Shown here in pieces: positions 1 through 4,916 of a DNA stretch of 6,974 bases (its first letter is position 1; each line of letters opens with the position of its first letter). The translations under genes and the position numbers were made by a program. The DNA comes from Pseudomonadota bacterium. Its GTDB lineage: Bacteria > Pseudomonadota > Alphaproteobacteria > Acetobacterales > Acetobacteraceae. The DNA lies in the NCBI GenBank assembly GCA_021779655.1, contig JAJYAF010000113.1, positions 1 through 6,974 of the forward strand, given 5' to 3'. Below the pieces are notes generated by a model. The model ran no database searches and was not told where the DNA came from. It worked only from the letters and a program-made list of their open reading frames with translations.

Positions 1-59
1 ATTTTCTTACCGCCGCTGTTAAATACGAACACTGCTGCGCTGCGGCTTGTCGGTGCCAT
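1..59 (-). CDS. N-terminal fragment of an unidentified gene, cut by the window edge
   Basis: On the minus strand an ATG at 59-57 opens a frame that reads MAPTSRSAAVFVFNSGGKK and continues past the window edge. A purine-rich stretch (GAAGGAAGGAAA) lies about 10 bases upstream and would serve as a ribosome binding site. The gene starts 57 bases after the stop of the GntR regulator on the same strand, so the two could be co-transcribed and this gene could belong to the pathway that the regulator controls. Only 19 codons are visible, too few to name a family, and a frame this short can also occur by chance. The call rests on the ribosome binding site and the same-strand position. Confidence 0.4.
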   Translation of the reverse strand, partial: MAPTSRSAAVFVFNSGGKK

Positions 60-116
60 TATGATCGTTTCCTTCCTTCGCTTATTCGTTTGTTCACATG
101 AGAATAAGCTGCGTTT

Positions 117-872
117 CTATTTGAAGGCCTGGGTCCATCGAATACCCTGTTCCACCAGGCCCGGGCTACGTATCGCGAGATAGTCGGCAGAGCCACAGAC
201 CAATTTTTTCATCTCCTGCCTGGCGGATTCACTATCGTGCATTCCAATGGCATGCAGAACACGGGTGAGACTGTGGATCTGGGTTTCCCGTTCGCATTTG
301 GAATAGCCAAGCTGTTGTGAAAGATTGCGCGTTAGCAAATGAAGTGCGGACGTCAACAGACCGAACAGAGGGTTTCCGCTCGCCCAGGCTAACAAATCAT
401 GAAAACGGCGGTTCGTTTCCTCAAACATCGGTGAGCTGAGCTGTTGTTCCAACAGCATCAGACACTCTTTTAGGGCGACCAGATCTCCTGACGTTGCGCG
501 GCGCGCGGCATGCGCCGCAGCGTCGGGCGCCAGAGATTCACGCATTTCAAGCAGAGCGCGCAGATCGGTTCCCACGAAATGCAGGATCAGCGCGAGCGAG
601 CTTGCGAAATCTCCAACCTGCGGACGCGCCACAACCGGTCCGCCCCCACGGCCTGGCTGGAGATAAATCGTCCCCTGCAATTCCAGGAATCTAAGGGCTT
701 CCCGCAACGTAGCGCGCGCCACTTCGTACCGGGCCAGCATGCGATGCTCGGAGGGCAGCCGATCACCAACTTTAAGGGATTCAGCCTCAATATCCAAAAC
801 GATCGCCTGCGCAACCTCTAGCGCGCGTTTGGCACGCACATTGCCGCCACATGCATTCGTAATGTTCGACAT
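117..872 (-). CDS. GntR/FadR-family transcriptional regulator (FCD domain)
   Basis: A 251-residue, probably DNA-binding, metabolite-responsive regulator. Residues about 15-85 form the GntR winged helix: the segment with GDRLPSEHRMLARYEVARATLREALRFLE (split here as GDRLPSEHRMLARYE and VARATLREALRFLE) is the classic recognition-helix region, followed by the wing LQPGRGGG. Residues about 103-235 are an all-helical FCD effector domain, recognisable from LLEMRESLAPDAA and FHDLLAWASGNPLF. FCD domains usually hold a metal with one Asp and three His. Here His158 and His200 are present, the usual Asp four residues before the first His is Asn154, and the C-terminal His appears replaced in MKKLV, so metal binding may be weak or altered. 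The length is normal for the family. The start at 872 has a weak AGGGA sequence just upstream. The effector is unknown. Family members usually regulate an adjacent catabolic operon, which fits the truncated gene downstream at 1-59. Confidence 0.9.
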   Translation of the reverse strand: MSNITNACGGNVRAKRALEVAQAIVLDIEAESLKVGDRLPSEHRMLARYEVARATLREALRFLELQGTIYLQPGRGGGPVVARPQVGDFASSLALILHFVGTDLRALLEMRESLAPDAAAHAARRATSGDLVALKECLMLLEQQLSSPMFEETNRRFHDLLAWASGNPLFGLLTSALHLLTRNLSQQLGYSKCERETQIHSLTRVLHAIGMHDSESARQEMKKLVCGSADYLAIRSPGLVEQGIRWTQAFK

Positions 873-894
873 GGATCCCTATTTGGATGTTTGG

Positions 895-910
895 TGAATA
901 ATTATTATCA
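895..910. promoter_or_regulatory. AT-rich imperfect palindrome upstream of the GntR gene (candidate operator/promoter)
   Basis: The sequence TGAATAATTATTATCA has matching ends (TGA...TCA) and an AT-rich centre, 23-38 bases upstream of the regulator's start codon. Read on the minus strand it contains TATGATAAT, a fair -10 element, although I see no good -35 at 16-18 bases. Autoregulation through a site at the promoter is common for GntR proteins. The internal symmetry is poor, so this is a suggestion only. Confidence 0.3.
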
Positions 911-1120
911 TATTTACATGCTAGCGGAACGCCTATTGATTGTCCAGTCTCTCCTGAAATCAACGGTCTGGCTGGCCTTATGGGCCCGATTTTTCCGGGT
1001 TCTGTATTTGTCGGGTGGCCGGAAACACAGAAGTTTTTCGCGTTGGTAAACTGAATTCCCCCACCCCGCCCTTCGACGGAAGATTCGAAAAGTCTGTTTC
1101 ATTCACCGGAGCATTCGTCC

Positions 1121-1285
1121 TCATTGCGATATGAACGACCGTTCTTGGGTCAACTTATCGTGTAGTCCGGAGAACCAGATGCCTTTTTTACCAGAGATCG
1201 CCGATCGTGCCGCTTCCAGCATGGCACCTCTTAGCCTGAAAATCACCTTTTTCACACCATATTCATTCGGCAAAGAAGATGGCAT
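1121..1285 (-). CDS. Doubtful small hypothetical protein
   Basis: A minus-strand frame of 54 residues beginning MPSSLPNEYGVKKVIF and ending LTQERSFISQ. A GGGGG run sits just before the ATG, but closer than ideal. The same frame can be extended upstream to a TTG at 1396, giving 91 residues. I recognise no domain. The composition (mixed hydrophobic and basic, no low complexity) is more protein-like than the other frames in this stretch, which is why it is listed. It may equally be a non-coding repeat or a shadow. It would be transcribed toward the regulator gene, on the same strand. Confidence 0.2.
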   Translation of the reverse strand: MPSSLPNEYGVKKVIFRLRGAMLEAARSAISGKKGIWFSGLHDKLTQERSFISQ

Positions 1286-1374
1286 TGCCCCCTTTGTGCT
1301 TCCAGCTTCCAGCTTCCCGCTTGCCGAATGGCCTGCGGCCCGCCCCTTAATTTCATATGTCTTTTTCACACGAT
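1247..1374. repeat. Pair of 14-base direct repeats, CTTTTTCACAC(C/G)AT
   Basis: The sequence at 1247-1260 recurs at 1361-1374 with one mismatch, 114 bases apart. The second copy lies immediately upstream of the lipoprotein gene. On the minus strand both read GTGTGAAAAAG and fall in the same frame. They could be paired regulator half-sites or a relic of a local duplication; the sequence does not decide. Confidence 0.45.
1298..1325. repeat. Four copies of a 7-base tandem repeat (GCTTCCA-like)
   Basis: GCTTCCA, GCTTCCA, GCTTCCC and GCTTGCC follow each other without a gap, 62-89 bases before the lipoprotein start codon. The array is short and imperfect, and may be a replication-slippage product. 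An isolated GCTTCCA also occurs at about 1212. Confidence 0.6.
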
Positions 1375-1386
1375 GGATATCGAACA

Positions 1387-1857
1387 ATGAATGCAAAGCT
1401 CGCCACCAGATTCAAGCGGCTTCGGCGCTTTTCCCGCGGCGCCCTTCTGCTTGCCACGCTGGGCGGCGCCTTGGCGGGCTGCACGGTCGAACCCGGATAT
1501 TACGACGAATATGGATCGCCTTATTACTATCAGAACGGCTATTACTACAACGGTGGCGTTTTGGTCGGCAGCTGGTGGGGTGGCTGTTGCTGGGGACACG
1601 GCTGGTGGAACCACGGATCGGGCCATCCTGGATGGGGCGATCACGGCCGGGGCGATCATGGATGGGGTGATCATGGCGATCATGGCTGGGGCGATCATAG
1701 TTGGGGCGGGTGGCACGGCGGACCGTCTGGAGGATGGCATGGCGGAGGAGGGCCTCCCGGCGGCGGCTTCCATGGCGGTGCGCCAGGCGGCTTCCATGGT
1801 GGTGCGCCAGGCGGCTTCCATGGCGGGGGCGGGTTCGCGCCAGGCGGTCACCGGTAG
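1387..1857 (+). CDS. Gly/His/Trp-rich predicted lipoprotein
   Basis: A 156-residue protein with a basic N-terminus (RFKRLRRFSRG), a hydrophobic segment and the lipobox LAGC at residues 29-32, so Cys32 should be lipidated after signal peptidase II cleavage. The start at 1387 gives a normal signal length; an upstream in-frame ATG at 1357 would add ten residues that the signal peptide does not need. The mature part has a Tyr-rich stretch (residues 38-54), a WGGCCWGHGWW segment (64-74), Asp-His-Gly repeats such as GWGDHG (82-106), and Gly/Pro/His repeats of the type GGFHGGAP (126-148). His and Asp richness could bind metal ions; this is inference. Such low-complexity envelope proteins are common in alphaproteobacteria and have no assigned role that I know. 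The repeats make every other frame here artificially open. Confidence 0.75.
   Translation: MNAKLATRFKRLRRFSRGALLLATLGGALAGCTVEPGYYDEYGSPYYYQNGYYYNGGVLVGSWWGGCCWGHGWWNHGSGHPGWGDHGRGDHGWGDHGDHGWGDHSWGGWHGGPSGGWHGGGGPPGGGFHGGAPGGFHGGAPGGFHGGGGFAPGGHR
1630..1710 (+). repeat. Degenerate in-frame repeats coding for GWGDHG-type units
   Basis: The string GGGGCGATCA (or GGGGTGATCA) recurs four times, with shorter GGCGATCATGG copies between, inside the lipoprotein gene. It codes for Gly-Asp-His units separated by Trp or Arg. Unit lengths vary (GWGDHG, RGDHG, WGDHG, DHG, WGDHS), which suggests growth by slippage or unequal exchange in multiples of three bases. Confidence 0.7.
1762..1826 (+). repeat. 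24-base tandem repeat, two full copies and a partial third
   Basis: The unit begins GGCGGCTTCCATGG and ends GTGCGCCA; copies lie at 1762-1785 and 1786-1809, differing at one base, and 17 bases of a third at 1810-1826. It encodes the eight-residue unit GGFHGGAP near the lipoprotein's C-terminus. Near-identity of the copies points to recent expansion, so copy number may vary between strains. Confidence 0.85.
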
Positions 1858-1974
1858 CACGACTGTCGAGGCGCAACACCCTTTACAACGAGGATAACCA
1901 GTGCCATAGGCTCGGGCGTCCCTGCCGGGCGCGCGGCATGCGCTCGGCTATGCTCAATCCCACTCATGGGATGT

Positions 1975-1988
1975 GCCCGCCACCGGGC
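1975..1988 (+). promoter_or_regulatory. Short hairpin in the rpsF leader (possible S6:S18 autoregulatory site)
   Basis: GCCCG-CCAC-CGGGC forms a five-pair stem with a four-base loop, 33 bases before the rpsF start codon. Leaders of rpsF operons in many bacteria carry an RNA element with a CCG that the S6:S18 complex binds for feedback control. I see a hairpin and CCG triplets here but cannot match the full consensus, so the function is inference. A weaker CCC/GGG pairing precedes it at 1959-1970. No convincing operon promoter could be picked in 1858-1974. Confidence 0.3.
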
Positions 1989-2021
1989 CGGAGCCGAACC
2001 AGCCAGAGGGAAGGAGTAACC

Positions 2022-2495
2022 ATGCCGCTATACGAAACCGTTGTGATCGCGCGGAGCGAGATCACTCAGGCCCAGGCTGATACCGTCGCCGACGCCGCTG
2101 TCTCGCTTATCGAGGCTGAGGGCGGATCTGTCAGGAAGCGCGAATACTGGGGCCTTCGAAATCTTGCCTATCGCATCAAGAAAAACCGGAAGGGCCATTA
2201 CATCCTCCTTGGCCTCGATGCCACGGCGCCCTCCATTCAGGAGATGGAGCGGCAACTCCGACTCCATGAAGACGTCTTGCGTTTCATGACCATTCGCGTG
2301 GACACGATCTCGGACGAGCCTTCGGTAATACTTTCCCGCAAGTCCGACGATCGGGAGCGCAGCTTCCGCGGACCCAAGCCGGCCGGGCGTTTCGAAAGCG
2401 GCCGCAGGCGCGGCTATGATGAACGCGAGGAATTCCGCGCCCGCGATGAGTTCCGTCCCGGCCAGGACGAATTCGCCGCTGAGGAGGAGATCTGA
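2022..2495 (+). CDS. rpsF: 30S ribosomal protein S6
   Basis: S6 binds 16S rRNA as a heterodimer with S18 in the platform of the small subunit. The 157-residue product opens [11 protein letters not shown], as most S6 proteins do, and has the conserved stretch [21 protein letters not shown] at residues 40-60 (longest part shown as [18 protein letters not shown]), followed by the IRVD strand at 91-94. AAGGAG lies five bases before the ATG at 2022, which fixes the start. The conserved fold ends around residue 100. The remaining 55 residues are a charged tail rich in Arg, Asp, Glu and Phe with near-repeats (EEFRA, DEFRP, DEFAA) that E. coli S6 lacks in this form. First gene of a three-gene operon; its TGA shares one base with the rpsR ATG (TGATG), so translation is probably coupled. 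Confidence 0.96.
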   Translation: MPLYETVVIARSEITQAQADTVADAAVSLIEAEGGSVRKREYWGLRNLAYRIKKNRKGHYILLGLDATAPSIQEMERQLRLHEDVLRFMTIRVDTISDEPSVILSRKSDDRERSFRGPKPAGRFESGRRRGYDEREEFRARDEFRPGQDEFAAEEEI

Positions 2496-2770
2496 TGTCC
2501 GATAGCACCGACCTCAACCCAGGCATGCGGCGTCCCGCCGTCGGCGCCCGCAAACCCTTTTTCCGGCGCAGGAAATCCTGCCCTTTCTCCGGCCCCGACG
2601 CGCCGGTGATCGACTACAAGGACGTACGGTTGCTTTCCCGTTTTTTGTCGGAACGCGGTAAGATCGTGCCTTCCCGCATCACTGCCGTCTCTGGCAAGAA
2701 GCAGCGGGAATTGGCCAATGCCATCAAGCGCGCCCGTTTCCTGGCGCTGCTGCCTTACGTTCTGGACTGA
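2495..2770 (+). CDS. rpsR: 30S ribosomal protein S18
   Basis: S18 is the partner of S6 on the 30S platform. The 91-residue protein has a basic N-terminal extension, then [10 protein letters not shown] (residues 24-33), [19 protein letters not shown] (39-57) and [19 protein letters not shown] (59-77, family signature), ending with the helix [14 protein letters not shown]. Length and all signature segments are normal for alphaproteobacteria. The start codon overlaps the rpsF stop by one base and GAGGAGGAG sits five bases upstream, inside the end of rpsF. The rpsF-rpsR-rplI order is standard for proteobacteria (in gamma members priB can intervene; it is absent here). Confidence 0.96.
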   Translation: MSDSTDLNPGMRRPAVGARKPFFRRRKSCPFSGPDAPVIDYKDVRLLSRFLSERGKIVPSRITAVSGKKQRELANAIKRARFLALLPYVLD

Positions 2771-2782
2771 GGAGCGCGGAAC

Positions 2783-3337
2783 ATGGCGAATGTTGAACTG
2801 ATCCTGCTACAGCGGGTCGAAAAGCTTGGCCAAATGGGCGAGATTGTGAAAGTCAAGCCGGGCTATGCGCGCAACTATCTGCTGCCGCAGGGAAAAGCCG
2901 TGCGCGCCACCAAGGCCAATCGTGAACGCTACGAACGCGAGCGGGCACAACTGGAAGCGCAAAACCTGAAGCGGCGGGAAGAAGCGGAACGGGTGGCCGA
3001 GCGGGTTGCCGGCCTCACCGTCGTGCTGATTCGCCAGGCCGGGGATTCGGGCAGCCTCTATGGCTCGGTCACCGCCCGCGATATCTCGGAAGCGGCCACG
3101 GCCGCGGGCCTGTCTATCGACCGTACGCAGGTATTGCTGCAGCAACCGATAAAATCGCTCGGCATCGCCACAATCCGCGTCGCGTTGCATCCGGAAGTTG
3201 CGATTGACGTTAAAGTGAATGTCGCCCGCAGCCCTGAGGAGGCCGAAAAGCAGGGTCGCGGCGAGACTATTTTGCCCGAGGCTGAAGAGGCCCCCGAACT
3301 CGGCCCGCTGTTCGGCCAGGAAGAGCCGGTCGCCTGA
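2783..3337 (+). CDS. rplI: 50S ribosomal protein L9
   Basis: L9 binds 23S rRNA near the L1 stalk and influences reading-frame maintenance. The 184-residue product shows the N-terminal domain signature [20 protein letters not shown] (residues 16-35), the long connecting helix (about 42-75, alternating Arg, Glu and Gln) and a C-terminal domain with [12 protein letters not shown] (90-101) and [18 protein letters not shown]. coli L9 has about 149 residues; the extra length here is an acidic, Pro/Glu-rich C-terminal tail after residue 150, which is usual in alphaproteobacteria. AGGAG at 2770-2774 lies eight bases before the ATG, and the gap after rpsR is 12 bases, so it belongs to the same transcript. 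Confidence 0.96.
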   Translation: MANVELILLQRVEKLGQMGEIVKVKPGYARNYLLPQGKAVRATKANRERYERERAQLEAQNLKRREEAERVAERVAGLTVVLIRQAGDSGSLYGSVTARDISEAATAAGLSIDRTQVLLQQPIKSLGIATIRVALHPEVAIDVKVNVARSPEEAEKQGRGETILPEAEEAPELGPLFGQEEPVA

Positions 3338-3346
3338 GGCTCGCAT

Positions 3347-3359
3347 ACCGGATGCCGGT
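3347..3359 (+). terminator. GC-rich hairpin just after rplI
   Basis: ACCGG-ATG-CCGGT forms a five-pair stem with a three-base loop nine bases after the rplI stop. There is no T-run behind it, so it is not a classic intrinsic terminator; it could act with Rho or protect the 3' end of the ribosomal mRNA. Confidence 0.3.
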
Positions 3360-3387
3360 CGTCCTCGGAGAAGGTGGAAATCCTGCC

Positions 3388-3405
3388 ATATCCGGGCCCC
3401 GGTAT
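3388..3405 (+). terminator. Second GC-rich hairpin downstream of rplI
   Basis: ATA-T-CCGG-GCC-CCGGTAT can form a seven-pair stem (CCGG/CCGG plus ATA/TAT with one bulged T) with a three-base loop, 50 bases after the rplI stop. No U-tract follows. Together with the hairpin at 3347-3359 it is the most likely end of the ribosomal operon transcript. Confidence 0.3.
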
Positions 3406-3433
3406 TCTGATAACGTCCAGCTTCTGATAACGT
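3405..3433. repeat. 12-base direct repeat TTCTGATAACGT, two copies
   Basis: Identical copies lie at 3405-3416 and 3422-3433, separated by five bases, so they repeat every 17 bases. They are in the non-coding stretch between rplI and the fatty-acid synthase gene, about 105 bases before the latter's start codon. The arrangement resembles tandem protein-binding sites, but no known regulator comes to mind. Confidence 0.6.
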
Positions 3434-3475
3434 TTAGCCCGTGTTCATGTCATGGATGGCAACCGCGCCTGCCGT

Positions 3476-3489
3476 TCCCATATTTGGGA
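3476..3489. repeat. Inverted repeat TCCCA-TATT-TGGGA
   Basis: Five-base perfect arms around a four-base AT-rich centre. It directly abuts (shares one base with) the larger palindrome at 3489-3512 and lies just upstream of the candidate -35 element of the next gene, so it could be a second regulator site or part of the same one. Confidence 0.35.
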
Positions 3490-3512
3490 TTGACCGGCCA
3501 TGGTCGGTTAAT
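3489..3512. promoter_or_regulatory. 24-base near-perfect palindrome before the cyclopropane synthase gene
   Basis: The left arm is ATTGACCGGCCA and the right arm TGGTCGGTTAAT; ten of twelve base pairs are symmetrical, and the two exceptions (3492/3509 and 3497/3504) are G opposite T. The symmetry extends from an AT-rich edge through a CCATGG centre without a spacer, which suits a dimeric DNA-binding protein better than an RNA hairpin. It covers the candidate -35 hexamer and spacer of the following promoter, so a protein bound here would be expected to repress or control that gene. The regulator is not identifiable from the window. Confidence 0.5.
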
Positions 3513-3519
3513 GCTTAAT
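3490..3519 (+). promoter_or_regulatory. Candidate sigma-70-type promoter for the cyclopropane synthase gene
   Basis: TTGACC at 3490-3495 is close to the -35 consensus, and CTTAAT at 3514-3519 is a modest -10 with an 18-base spacer; a TG at 3512-3513 just before it may help. Transcription would begin close to 3526, leaving only about a dozen bases before the start codon but still including the ribosome binding site. The call is tentative because the -10 is weak. Confidence 0.35.
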
Positions 3520-3538
3520 TGCCAGACATGAGGAAATC

Positions 3539-4786
3539 GTGAACCGGTTTTTCAAAAAGCTGATGTCGGCATCGCTATCGGTCGGGATCCGGACCGGCAG
3601 GCTCACGGTCCGCTGGCCGGACGGCACCACATCCGTCTATGGCGATGGCGGCGAGCCACAAGCCGCTTTGGAAATCAAGGATGCCGCCATGCTCCGCCGC
3701 CTGGCGGTGAATCCTTCGCTCGCGCTTGGTGAAGGCTACATGGAACAGCGGATCGTTCCGCTGGATTGCAGCGTCTACGATATGCTTCATGTGATTCTGC
3801 TGAATGTGAACCGGCACTGGAACGAGGTTTCCGTCCTGCGCTGGAATACCCGGCTGCGGCAGATTTTACGGCCTATCCACCAGGCTAACAACGTCTGGAA
3901 AGCGCGGCAGAACGTCGCGCACCATTATGACCTGAACGGCCGGCTCTATTCGCTGTTCCTGGACCGCGACCGGCAATATTCCTGCGCCTATTTCCAGCGT
4001 GGCGACGAGACGCTGGAAGAAGCTCAGCGCGCGAAAAAAAAGCATATCGCGGCCAAACTGAAGCTGGACAGGCCCGGACTTTCGGTCCTGGATATCGGCT
4101 GCGGCTGGGGCGGCATGGCGTTGACGCTCGCGCGTGAATACGGCGCAAAGGTCATGGGAATCACGCTGTCCCAGGAACAACTGCTTGAAGCGCGCACCCG
4201 CGCCGCCGCCGAAGGGCTTGATCATCTTGTTCGATTCGAACTGATGGACTATCGCAAAATTGCACAGGTATTCGACCGAATCGTCTCGGTCGGCATGTTC
4301 GAACATGTGGGCGTGCCAAATTATCCAGAGTTCTTCCGTGTCATCAAGCGCAGTTTGAAGCCGGACGGGGTTGCGCTCCTGCACTCGATCGGCCGCTTCG
4401 AAGGCCCTTCCGTCACCAATCCCTGGATTACCAAATATATCTTTCCCGGCGGCTATTCGCCCGCTTTATCCGAAGTTCTGGGGCCGGTGGAAAATGCCGG
4501 GCTCATCACCACGGATATCGAAATTCTGAGGCTCCATTACGCAAAAACACTGGCTCATTGGCGCTTCCGCTTCGCCGCCAACCGCGACACGATTTCAGCG
4601 CTATATGATGAACGTTTCTGCCGGATGTTTGAGTTTTACCTCGCCGCTTCTGAACTCTCCTTCAGGGCGGGCGATCATATGAATTTTCAGCTGCAGCTCA
4701 CGCGCGGCTTGAACGCCCTGCCGATCTGCCGGGATTATATGGTAGAGGCTGAGCGCAAGGCAACGCTGGCGGTGAGCGGTAATTAG
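3539..4786 (+). CDS. cfa: Cyclopropane-fatty-acyl-phospholipid synthase (CmaS/Cfa family)
   Basis: The enzyme adds a methylene group from S-adenosylmethionine to cis double bonds of acyl chains in membrane phospholipids, at the inner face of the cytoplasmic membrane; this stiffens the membrane and protects against acid and other stresses. The 415-residue product has a lipid-binding N-terminal part (1-120) and a Rossmann methyltransferase domain with the SAM motif LDIGCGWGG (184-192) and GITLSQEQ (207-214). Residues matching the E. coli active site are present: Cys149 in YSCAYF, Glu255 in MFEHVG, His282 and Ile284 in LHSIGR, and Tyr334 in HYAKTL. It therefore looks functional. It starts with GTG at 3539, with GAGGA four bases upstream; the nearby ATG at 3528 runs into a stop after four codons. 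Related members without proven cyclopropane activity exist, so an uncharacterised lipid methyltransferase is the main alternative. Confidence 0.9.
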   Translation: MNRFFKKLMSASLSVGIRTGRLTVRWPDGTTSVYGDGGEPQAALEIKDAAMLRRLAVNPSLALGEGYMEQRIVPLDCSVYDMLHVILLNVNRHWNEVSVLRWNTRLRQILRPIHQANNVWKARQNVAHHYDLNGRLYSLFLDRDRQYSCAYFQRGDETLEEAQRAKKKHIAAKLKLDRPGLSVLDIGCGWGGMALTLAREYGAKVMGITLSQEQLLEARTRAAAEGLDHLVRFELMDYRKIAQVFDRIVSVGMFEHVGVPNYPEFFRVIKRSLKPDGVALLHSIGRFEGPSVTNPWITKYIFPGGYSPALSEVLGPVENAGLITTDIEILRLHYAKTLAHWRFRFAANRDTISALYDERFCRMFEFYLAASELSFRAGDHMNFQLQLTRGLNALPICRDYMVEAERKATLAVSGN

Positions 4787-4790
4787 CAAG

Positions 4791-4916
4791 GTGTCATCTG
4801 CCCGGCCCAACCGCACCCTGGCACCGCGCCAACGCGCCGGAGGTAAAGGCCCGCCGGTTCTGCTTTACATCATCGCCTTTATCGTTCCGGTTCTTTTCGG
4901 TGTGAGGCGTGCATGA
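4791..4916 (+). CDS. Candidate 41-residue single-pass membrane protein
   Basis: A GTG at 4791, four bases after the cfa stop, opens a 41-codon frame. The product has a basic, Pro-rich N-terminus (RPNRTLAPRQRAGGKG, residues 5-20), one hydrophobic segment (PVLLYIIAFIVPVLFGV, 22-38) and a short RRA tail. Its TGA overlaps the ATG of the S49 peptidase gene (ATGA at 4913-4916), an arrangement typical of translationally coupled genes. The frame fills nearly all of the otherwise empty 126 bases between the two larger genes. Against it, no clear Shine-Dalgarno precedes the GTG, and third-position bias is only moderate. The basic flank suggests the N-terminus lies in the cytoplasm. I do not recognise a family; a role as membrane partner of the anchorless peptidase is inference from position. 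Confidence 0.5.
   Translation: MSSARPNRTLAPRQRAGGKGPPVLLYIIAFIVPVLFGVRRA

Larger units (their letters stand above)
873..1386. other. 514-base stretch between divergent genes with no convincing gene
   Basis: This region separates the minus-strand regulator from the plus-strand lipoprotein gene, so it must hold both promoters. It is less GC-rich than the ribosomal part of the window. Open frames exist on both strands (for example 914-1102 minus and the start of a plus frame at 1131), but they lack domain-like sequence and good ribosome binding sites. I see only an AT-rich palindrome at 895-910, a doubtful minus-strand frame at 1121-1285, a 7-base tandem repeat at 1298-1325 and a 14-base direct repeat (1247-1260 and 1361-1374). 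No clear -35/-10 pair for the lipoprotein gene was found. Confidence 0.6.

Noticed and set aside
985..999. CCCG...CGGG pairing as a terminator
   Set aside because: Only four pairs, and no gene ends nearby that would need it.
914..1102. 62-codon minus-strand frame upstream of the GntR gene
   Set aside because: Weak ribosome binding site, no recognisable sequence, very basic composition typical of chance frames.
1131..1670. A 179-codon plus-strand frame beginning MNDRSWVNLS
   Set aside because: No ribosome binding site or domain, and its second half is an out-of-frame reading of the lipoprotein gene ending in repetitive Arg/Gly/Ser.
1630..1826. Possible CRISPR-like array
   Set aside because: Repeats are short, in frame with a protein, and have no unique spacers of constant length.
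1366..1897. Long open frames on both strands over the lipoprotein gene (for example 1366-1860 minus, 1391-1897 plus, 1412-1879 minus)
   Set aside because: They are opened by the in-frame repeats and high GC of the lipoprotein gene; only the frame at 1387 has a signal peptide and lipobox.
1701..2021. An upstream extension of rpsF adding 107 residues
   Set aside because: The extension is Arg-rich readthrough of the lipoprotein repeats; the S6 fold and the AAGGAG site fix the start at 2022.
2807..3346. 179-codon minus-strand frame opposite rplI
   Set aside because: A shadow of the strongly supported L9 gene.
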